This document shows positions 1 to 4,857 of a DNA stretch of 6,550 bases, in pieces. The notes beneath the pieces are model-generated. The model worked only from the letters and a program-made list of their open reading frames with translations. It was not told the origin of the DNA and ran no database searches. The first letter of the stretch is position 1. Every line of letters begins with the position of its first letter. The translations under genes and the position numbers were made by a program. Origin of the DNA: an uncultured Acetatifactor sp. (GTDB taxonomy: Bacteria > Bacillota > Clostridia > Lachnospirales > Lachnospiraceae). The stretch lies in assembly GCA_910585805.1 (NCBI GenBank), contig CAJUFB010000150.1, positions 1 to 6,550 of the forward strand, read 5' to 3'.

Positions 1-225
1 TATTTCCGGGCTTTTGCCTAAAGCAATTGCAGCAGTTATTTTCCGACAATTCCTATACTGCAGACCGCCAGGATTTACAGTGATGCCTCCGGGAAAATAC
101 CTGGCTGGCGGTCTGCAGTCGGGTTGTACTGCAAATTCAACCGGTGTGCAGTATAAAATATTGTAGCAAAAATCCAAAACCTGCTTTAACTGCTCTTCTG
201 TCTCAACAAACGAAATCTGATACAT
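1..225 (-). CDS. N-terminal part of a GNAT-like or unidentified protein, cut by window edge
   Basis: An open frame begins with ATG at 225 and stays open to position 1, giving 75 codons with no stop inside the window. A GGAGAG ribosome binding site sits four bases before the ATG, which makes this start credible. The first 23 residues (MYQISFVETEEQLKQVLDF, then CYNI) resemble the opening strand and helix of Clostridia GNAT acetyltransferases. This is an impression from style, not a motif match: the acetyl-CoA-binding loop would lie beyond the window. From about residue 24 to 58 the frame runs through a 102-bp element with palindromic ends (54-155). The residues there are rich in Pro, Arg and Cys and do not look like GNAT sequence. 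The frame may therefore be an interrupted gene or a gene with an in-frame insert. The start overlaps the end of the weak frame at 203-556 by 23 bases. Confidence 0.5.
   Translation of the reverse strand, partial: MYQISFVETEEQLKQVLDFCYNILYCTPVEFAVQPDCRPPARYFPGGITVNPGGLQYRNCRKITAAIALGKSPEI
54..155. repeat. 102-bp element with inverted-repeat ends and a 15-bp perfect hairpin
   Basis: The outer ends are exact 9-bp inverted repeats, TATACTGCA at 54-62 and TGCAGTATA at 147-155. Inside, ACTGCAGACCGCCAG (57-71) is the exact reverse complement of 105-119, a 15-bp stem around a 33-base loop. A smaller GGTTG/CAACC stem (122-126 and 138-142) follows. The core sequence ACTGCA recurs at 57, 113-119 (inverted) and 129. 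The outermost TA at each end could be a target duplication, as in small transposon-derived elements. The length is a multiple of three and the minus-strand frame stays open across it. No protein is encoded on the element itself. Whether it is mobile cannot be judged from one copy. Confidence 0.55.
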
Positions 226-556
226 GATTCTCTCCAAATATTTCCACCTGTGCGGTTGCAATCCAATGGCTTGTATTTTTATGCTGCCAAAAACCGTTAT
301 TGAAATAACAATCGGCATGATATCCAAAACATAAAAGACCTCTGCTATATATAAAAGGGCAAGAAGTGTCGATACCTCCTGCCGCTTTTATACACAGTGC
401 ACATTCAATAAAATCGTTCAAATCCGGAAGAATCCCCGTCCAAAGCAGGCCTGCCCGCTTCGGCATTCCGCCCTGCGGAAGAACCCACAGGTGAAATTCG
501 CTTGCGGCGGGCAGAAAGTTCCTGGCGGACGTACTGTACCAAATACGATCCATCAT
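203..556 (-). CDS. Weak hypothetical frame, 117 codons
   Basis: This is the only long open frame in the 355 bases between the oadA stop and the next credible start. It opens with ATGATG 24 bases after the oadA stop, but no good Shine-Dalgarno lies at the right distance (only GAGAAG, about 15 bases away). The product would have six Cys, five His and four Trp in 117 residues, with no signal peptide, membrane segment or motif I recognise. The composition and the 23-base overlap with the better-supported start at 225 argue against a functional gene. A second frame over 405-578 (GTG start, 57 codons) competes for the first half. It could be a decayed gene, a fast-evolving small protein or chance. 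I see no U-rich terminator hairpin for the operon in this stretch. Confidence 0.22.
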   Translation of the reverse strand: MMDRIWYSTSARNFLPAASEFHLWVLPQGGMPKRAGLLWTGILPDLNDFIECALCIKAAGGIDTSCPFIYSRGLLCFGYHADCYFNNGFWQHKNTSHWIATAQVEIFGENHVSDFVC

Positions 557-580
557 ACCGCTTAGAGTTTCTTCTCACGA

Positions 581-2008
581 TTAGACAGGATAAGCCCCGT
601 TCTTTGTATCCGCCTGGGTCATATCCACCTTCTCCTGCTGTGCCTGACGATACTTGAAGAAATCCATGGCAACCTGAGGGAACAGCGCATAGGACAGCAC
701 GTCCTCATCCTGCTGCTTCCACTCTTTCATCTCGGACTCCAGCTTATCCATCTCGTTCTCCAGCATATCCGCATAACGGCAGGTGATTCTCTCCTCACCG
801 GGAATAACCTTATCGATAATCTCCTGGTTCATGGGCTTGACAGTCTGGCCGTACTCACCGCGGAGCACTGCCTTGGTCTCCTTGGTAGCCATTTTGTATC
901 TCTCGCCCATCAGTACGTTGAACACTGCCTGGGTACCCACAATCTGGGAAGAAGGTGTAACCAGCGGCGGCTCGCCCAGATCCTTACGAACCTGAGGAAT
1001 CTCCTTCAGCACGTCGTAATACCTGTCTTCCGCATTCTGCTCCTTCAGCTGGCTCACCATGTTGGAAAGCATACCGCCGGGTACCTGGTACAGCAATGTC
1101 TTGATATCAACGCCCATAACTTTGGGATTGAGCAGGCCGCTCTTGAGGCACTCATCCCTGTAAGGACGGAAGTAATCGGCAATCTCCGCCAGCAGATTCT
1201 GGTCAAATCCGGTATCATAAGGCGTACCGCGGAAGGTTTCCACCATAACCTCGGTTGCCGGCTGGGAAGTACCCAGTGCCAGAGGGCTCATTGCGGTATC
1301 GATCACATCCACGCCTGCCTCCACTGCCTTCAGATAGGTCATGCTGGCCACACCGGAAGTATAGTGCGTGTGCAGCTGGATAGGAAGTTTGGTACCGCTC
1401 TTCATTGCCGTAATCAGCTCGGAAGCCTTATAGGGCACCAGAAGGCCCGCCATATCCTTGATACAGATGGAATCTGCACCCATCTCCTCAATCTTCTTCG
1501 CCATATCAGTCCAGTACTCCAGGGTATAAGCATCGCCCAGAGTGTAGGACAGAGCTACCTGCGCATGGCCCCTGCCTTCCTGCTGCTTCATTCTGTTGGT
1601 GGCATTTACAGCCTCCTGCAGATTGCGCAGGTCATTCAGACAGTCAAAAATACGGATGATATCGATACCGTTTGCAATGGATTTCTGTACGAATGCATCC
1701 ACCACGTCATCCGCGTAAGGTCTGTAACCCAGAATGTTCTGACCGCGGAACAGCATCTGCAGCTTGGTATTCTTGAATCCGTCACGCAGCTTGCGGAGTC
1801 TCTCCCAGGGATCTTCCTTCAGGAAACGAAGGGAAGCGTCAAAAGTAGCGCCGCCCCAGCACTCCACGGAATGATATCCCACCTTATCCATCTTCTCCAC
1901 GATGGGAAGCATGAAATCGGTAGGCATTCTCGTAGCAATCAGAGACTGGTGAGCGTCACGCAGTATGGTTTCCGTAATTTTAATCGGTTTTTTTGCTTGT
2001 TCTGACAT
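581..2008 (-). CDS. oadA: OadA-type (5S) pyruvate/oxaloacetate carboxyltransferase subunit, no biotin domain
   Basis: The 475-residue product matches the catalytic part of oxaloacetate decarboxylase alpha, pyruvate carboxylase subunit B and the transcarboxylase 5S subunit. The family moves CO2 between oxaloacetate and biotin, releasing or using pyruvate, in the cytoplasm. Visible motifs are ETILRDAHQSLIATRM (13-28, with metal-ligand candidate D18), ECWGGATFD (49-57), ICIKDMAGL (181-189, where K184 fits the carbamylated active-site lysine), QLHTHYTSG (211-219, metal-ligand candidates H213 and H215) and a C-terminal PYC/OADA conserved region from about 300 (YQVPGGMLSN 307-316, LVTPSSQIVGTQ 349-360). 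It ends near 475, whereas Klebsiella-type OadA runs to about 595 with its own biotinyl domain. The carrier must therefore come from another gene, most simply the one at 3512-3883. The start is set by TCCTCC/GGAGGA at 2018-2023, nine bases upstream. The gene is separated from oadB by 252 bases, unlike the tight upstream genes, so it may have its own promoter. Confidence 0.95.
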   Translation of the reverse strand: MSEQAKKPIKITETILRDAHQSLIATRMPTDFMLPIVEKMDKVGYHSVECWGGATFDASLRFLKEDPWERLRKLRDGFKNTKLQMLFRGQNILGYRPYADDVVDAFVQKSIANGIDIIRIFDCLNDLRNLQEAVNATNRMKQQEGRGHAQVALSYTLGDAYTLEYWTDMAKKIEEMGADSICIKDMAGLLVPYKASELITAMKSGTKLPIQLHTHYTSGVASMTYLKAVEAGVDVIDTAMSPLALGTSQPATEVMVETFRGTPYDTGFDQNLLAEIADYFRPYRDECLKSGLLNPKVMGVDIKTLLYQVPGGMLSNMVSQLKEQNAEDRYYDVLKEIPQVRKDLGEPPLVTPSSQIVGTQAVFNVLMGERYKMATKETKAVLRGEYGQTVKPMNQEIIDKVIPGEERITCRYADMLENEMDKLESEMKEWKQQDEDVLSYALFPQVAMDFFKYRQAQQEKVDMTQADTKNGAYPV

Positions 2009-2062
2009 TTACGAATTTCCTCCATATATTATATATTACATAAAACATTCCTGCCAGGATAC

Positions 2063-2124
2063 ATTACAGTCGCAGTGCACCGCGGAATCTGCCGCCCCGC
2101 AGGGCCTGTTGCGCACACTGTAAT
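2063..2124 (-). other. Structured inverted repeat in the leader before oadA
   Basis: ATTACAGT (2063-2070) and ACTGTAAT (2117-2124) form a perfect 8-bp outer stem. The enclosed 46 bases are very GC-rich and can form further pairings (GCCC/GGGC, CTGC/GCAG, GCG/CGC) on the transcribed strand. No U-tract follows, so it does not look like an intrinsic terminator. It sits about 55 bases before the oadA start and could stabilise an mRNA end, mark a processing site or act as a regulatory leader. I do not recognise it as a named riboswitch. The surrounding gap 2009-2260 otherwise holds no convincing gene. Confidence 0.45.
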
Positions 2125-2158
2125 ATACTCTCACGGTAAAGACCTTTGCCGGCTAAAG

Positions 2159-2167
2159 TGTATAACA
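2159..2167 (-). promoter_or_regulatory. Candidate extended -10 promoter for oadA
   Basis: Read on the minus strand, TGTTATACA is an extended -10 (TGn then TATACA, four to five matches to TATAAT). No good -35 lies upstream; GTATTG is the best at 17 bases. Transcription would start near 2152, giving a leader of about 140 bases that contains the structured repeat. A second TATAAT (2028-2033) with CTGGCA 18 bases upstream would start almost on the ribosome binding site and is less likely. This is weak evidence, based on consensus only. Confidence 0.3.
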
Positions 2168-2260
2168 GATAAGTGCTTCTGCAATACAATTTTAACACAG
2201 AATCATCCCAAACGCATTCACAAGTATATCCCGGCATCAATCAACTCATTTCAGCACTGC

Positions 2261-3412
2261 TTAGAATACTCCGAAGATAGCCATGAAGGTACCTGCCGCA
2301 ACGGCGGTTCCGATAACGCCGGCCACATTAGGTCCCATAGCATGCATCAGCAGGAAATTAGTGGGGTCTGCCTCCGCACCAACCTTCTGGGATACACGGG
2401 CCGCCATAGGCACGGCCGACACACCGGCAGAACCGATCAGAGGATTAATCTTGCCATGAGTCGCCCTGCACATGATCTTACCGAAGAGAACACCCGCAGC
2501 CGTACCGAAAGCAAATGCAATCAGGCCCAGAGCCACGATCTTCAGAGTTCCCCAGTTCAGGAATGCCTCCGCACTGGTAGTAGCGCCTACGGAAGTACCC
2601 AGAAGGATAACTACGATATACATCAGGGCATTGGAAGCTGTCTCCGTAAGCTGTCTTACAACACCGGATTCCTTAAACAGATTGCCCAGCATCAGCATAC
2701 CGACCAAAGGAGCCGTGGTAGGAAGGATCAGACATACCACGATGGTGATAATGATGGGGAACAGAATCTTCTCCAGTTTGGATACCGGACGCAGCTGCCC
2801 CATCTTGATCTTTCTCTCTTCCGCTGTAGTGAACAGCTTCATGATAGGAGGCTGGATAATGGGTACCAGTGACATGTAGGAATAAGCTGCCACGGCGATA
2901 GGTCCCAGTATTGCGGTCTGTCCAAGCTTACTTGCCAGGAAGATGGATGTAGGGCCGTCAGCGCCGCCGATGATGGATATGGCAGCTGCCGCCATATCGT
3001 TGAACCCAAGGGCAATTGCCCCAAAATAAGCTGCAAAAATACCGAACTGCGCCGCCGCGCCCAGAAGGAAGCTCTTGGGATTGGCAATCAGGGGACCAAA
3101 GTCCGTGGAAGCACCTACGCCCATGAAGATCAGGGACGGCAGAAGCGCCCATTCGTCCAGTATATAGAAATAGTACAGTAAGCCGCCCACACCGTTGGGG
3201 GCATCTTCTGCATGGAGCATGATGTCGGGATAGATATTCACCAACAGCATACCGAAGGCTATCGGAAGTAAGAGCAGGGGCTCATACTCATGCCGGATAG
3301 CCAGATAAAGGAAAAAGCACGCAACCGCTATCATCAGATAGTTGCCCCAGGTCAGATTGAAAAAGGCAGTCTGATGAATGAGGTTGTTCAGCGTAGAACT
3401 TATATATTCCAT
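2261..3412 (-). CDS. oadB: OadB/MmdB beta subunit, Na+-translocating carboxybiotin decarboxylase
   Basis: This integral membrane protein of 383 residues decarboxylates carboxybiotin on the carrier and couples it to Na+ export, making a sodium gradient. Its length fits the family (about 375-430). Several hydrophobic segments are visible, e.g. 25-38, 45-60, 90-100, 115-136, 215-240, 262-273 and 292-312. The hallmark is IIGGADGPTSIFLASK (147-162), whose D152 fits the essential ion-coupling aspartate of the family. The conserved late-helix motif HAMGPNVAGVIGTAVAAG lies at 357-374. The start is ATG at 3412: AGGAGG (3420-3425) is seven bases upstream and the sequence from there (MEYISSTLNN) is OadB-like. 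An in-frame GTG at 3493 would add 27 residues without family resemblance or a suitable site. It follows the biotin carrier by 99 bases. Substrate naming (oxaloacetate versus methylmalonyl-CoA) cannot come from this subunit, which is shared across these pumps. Confidence 0.95.
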   Translation of the reverse strand: MEYISSTLNNLIHQTAFFNLTWGNYLMIAVACFFLYLAIRHEYEPLLLLPIAFGMLLVNIYPDIMLHAEDAPNGVGGLLYYFYILDEWALLPSLIFMGVGASTDFGPLIANPKSFLLGAAAQFGIFAAYFGAIALGFNDMAAAAISIIGGADGPTSIFLASKLGQTAILGPIAVAAYSYMSLVPIIQPPIMKLFTTAEERKIKMGQLRPVSKLEKILFPIIITIVVCLILPTTAPLVGMLMLGNLFKESGVVRQLTETASNALMYIVVILLGTSVGATTSAEAFLNWGTLKIVALGLIAFAFGTAAGVLFGKIMCRATHGKINPLIGSAGVSAVPMAARVSQKVGAEADPTNFLLMHAMGPNVAGVIGTAVAAGTFMAIFGVF

Positions 3413-3419
3413 TTGTTGA

Positions 3420-3425
3420 CCTCCT
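3420..3425 (-). promoter_or_regulatory. Ribosome binding site that fixes the oadB start
   Basis: A perfect AGGAGG lies seven bases before ATG 3412. It rules out the longer frame from GTG 3493, which has no comparable site. Confidence 0.85.
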
Positions 3426-3465
3426 GTTGTTGTCACAGTGAAACAGCTTTGCAGCCTGCTCATCG

Positions 3466-3483
3466 AAAAAGCCCCGCGGCTCT
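3466..3483 (-). terminator. Weak hairpin with T-run between carrier and oadB
   Basis: On the minus strand AGAGCC (3483-3478), a GCGG loop and GGCTTT (3473-3468) can pair with two G-U pairs, ending in a run of five T (3470-3466). The stem is short, so it would at most terminate partially or mark an mRNA end. It falls between the soluble carrier gene and the membrane pump gene, where partial attenuation would leave more carrier than pump. Function is inferred from shape only. Confidence 0.3.
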
Positions 3484-3511
3484 CCCACTGCACATAATCC
3501 GTTCCTTCCGA

Positions 3512-3883
3512 TTAATTCAGGGTAGCTAATACAGCGCCTGCTTCAATCATATCGCCCACTGCCACATCGATGCTGGCAACAGTACCGTCTTCAGGAGCCA
3601 CAACAGGAATTTCCATCTTCATCGCCTCGATGATCACTACGGCATCGCCTTTCTTAACGGCATCGCCCACTTTCTTCTCCAGCTTGAAGACCTTTCCGGC
3701 AGCGCCTGCTTCCACCTTGATGCTGCCTGCTCCGCCTGCTGCCCTGGGTGCTGCCGCGGGAGCCTTAGGGGCTGCCTTGGGTGCAGCGGGAGCCTTCGCC
3801 GCAACGGGAGCGCCTGTGGATGCGCCTTCCTCCACCACTACATCATATACGTTGCCATTGACGGTAATTGTATAATTTTTCAT
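3512..3883 (-). CDS. mmdC: Biotin carboxyl carrier subunit of the decarboxylase (MmdC / 1.3S type)
   Basis: The 123-residue carrier has three parts. A short N-terminal strand region (MKNYTITVNGNVYDVVVEEG, 1-20) is typical of decarboxylase and transcarboxylase carriers. A flexible Ala/Pro/Lys linker follows (about 21-53), then a biotinyl domain (about 54-123). The biotin attachment motif is EAMKMEI (86-92) with K89 as the biotinylated lysine. The length equals the 1.3S subunit of transcarboxylase and MmdC (about 120-130). It takes CO2 from the carboxyltransferase and swings to the membrane beta subunit. The start has AGGAGG eight bases upstream. It is the only biotin domain in the window, so both carboxyltransferases presumably use it. 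A small upstream frame overlaps its ATG by ATGA. Confidence 0.97.
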   Translation of the reverse strand: MKNYTITVNGNVYDVVVEEGASTGAPVAAKAPAAPKAAPKAPAAAPRAAGGAGSIKVEAGAAGKVFKLEKKVGDAVKKGDAVVIIEAMKMEIPVVAPEDGTVASIDVAVGDMIEAGAVLATLN

Positions 3884-4020
3884 TTCGATTTCCTCCTAAA
3901 TATAATTGCTTCGAGTCTATTCTCCGTTTCCGGTACTTCCTGACCTTTCATGTCCCGTGCTCCTGCTCTCCGGTAAATCTCTTCCCGGCAAAGCAAAAAG
4001 CATTCTATTTGTATCATCAT
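3880..4020 (-). CDS. Possible 46-residue small ORF overlapping the carrier start
   Basis: The frame opens with ATGATG at 4020 after an AGGA located four to seven bases upstream, and ends with TGA overlapping the carrier ATG as ATGA. This arrangement often means translational coupling. The product begins MMIQIECFLLCREEIYRRAG and ends with FRRKSK; it is charged and has no membrane segment or motif I recognise. The codons for the two consecutive Arg are the carrier's own AGGAGG site, which argues for chance. The position matches mmdE, the small epsilon subunit gene lying between mmdD and mmdC in Veillonella, but I see none of the VIAAAI-type sequence expected near OadG/MmdE proteins. The frame is also open upstream into the end of the oadG gene. 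Real expression is uncertain. Confidence 0.25.
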   Translation of the reverse strand: MMIQIECFLLCREEIYRRAGARDMKGQEVPETENRLEAIIFRRKSK

Positions 4021-4061
4021 TCCGTCCTGCCGCTTTCGACGGTTTCCCGCCGCGCAGGCAC

Positions 4062-4841
4062 CTATCTCCTTCTTCTGATGGAGCGCACTACAAATCCGTC
4101 GGTGGTAACGGCACCCTCGCTGGAAGCGATCGCCGCCGCAATGACAGCTACCAGTTCCAGATCATCCGTTTCGTCAGCCGCTGCTTCCTGCTCCACGATC
4201 TGCGCCAGCGCATTGTCAACTCCTGAGGGCTCCTGTGCCGGTGCTTTCTTCTTCGCCGCATTGTCCTGTGCCTTATTGATAAACTTAAAGCAGGAAATGA
4301 TCAAACTGATCAGGATCAGCACACCGAATACGGTACCCATACCAATCAGGGTATTCAAAGCTGCCACTCCCATTAATTCTCCCATGCTGGAAGACGGATT
4401 CAGGGCCGCAGACTCCAGATACATGAAGCTGTCGTTGGAGAAAATAACCTCTGCGGTAGCATTCTTTTTCTCTCCCGTAACCTCTACTTCCACAATGATC
4501 TCATTTCCGTCAATGGAAGCCGAGGTACTGCCAACCCCTGTGATGGCACCCATATCTTCTTTGGCAGAAGCAAATGATGACACCGCACTGGTAAATCCGT
4601 ATCCCTTCAGATTAAGGCTGTACTGGCTTCCGATCATATACTCCACCTCTTCCGGTGTATATTCATCGAAATAAGCATCCTTCTCAAACTGGGAAAGCAT
4701 GGGTACTATCACCTCGCTGGCCAGCTTCTGCGCATAATCCACCTTCTGCTGCTCATATTCTGTCAGCTGTTCTCCGCTTCCGCAGGCGGTCAGTCCGAAG
4801 ATGCAGGTAATCATACAGAGTAAAGTCAAAAATTTCTTCAT
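4062..4841 (-). CDS. oadG: OadG/MmdD-type subunit with lipoprotein outer domain
   Basis: The 259-residue protein has an unusual three-part build. Residues 1-20 are a lipoprotein signal (MKKFLTLLCM start, lipobox LTAC, lipidated C20). Residues 21-160 form a soluble domain predicted to lie outside the membrane. A single membrane helix lies at about 162-187, followed by a basic stretch (KFINKAQDNAAKKK) that suits a cytoplasmic tail. The tail ends with LELVAVIAAAIASSEG (228-243) and FVVRSIRRRR (250-259). This is the recognisable C-terminal signature of OadG/MmdD, the subunit that joins the carboxyltransferase to the beta pump. Classical OadG is only about 80-120 residues with no outer domain. The gene starts 16 bases after the mmdA stop, and AAAGGGTG is the ribosome binding site, beginning inside the mmdA stop region, so the two are likely coupled. 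The outer domain's role is unknown; I cannot assign a ligand. Confidence 0.88.
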   Translation of the reverse strand: MKKFLTLLCMITCIFGLTACGSGEQLTEYEQQKVDYAQKLASEVIVPMLSQFEKDAYFDEYTPEEVEYMIGSQYSLNLKGYGFTSAVSSFASAKEDMGAITGVGSTSASIDGNEIIVEVEVTGEKKNATAEVIFSNDSFMYLESAALNPSSSMGELMGVAALNTLIGMGTVFGVLILISLIISCFKFINKAQDNAAKKKAPAQEPSGVDNALAQIVEQEAAADETDDLELVAVIAAAIASSEGAVTTDGFVVRSIRRRR

Positions 4842-4857
4842 TTTATAATCACCCTTT

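Noticed and set aside
466..480. TTCCGC/GCGGAA hairpin as the operon terminator
   Set aside because: The loop is only three bases and no T-tract follows on either strand; it also lies about 100 bases past the oadA stop.
405..578. A GTG-started 57-codon minus-strand frame just after oadA
   Set aside because: No ribosome binding site, no recognisable content, and it competes with another weak frame over the same bases.
1364..2005. Long plus-strand frames opposite oadA, oadB, oadG and mmdA
   Set aside because: They mirror strongly supported minus-strand genes, have no ribosome binding sites and no recognisable protein content.
2064..2237. A 57-codon minus-strand frame spanning most of the oadB-oadA gap
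   Set aside because: It has no Shine-Dalgarno before its ATG, no recognisable motif, and its second half is the GC-rich inverted repeat, so chance is more likely than a gene.
3413..3493. N-terminal extension of oadB from GTG 3493
   Set aside because: The extra 27 residues are unlike OadB and contain the true AGGAGG site before ATG 3412.
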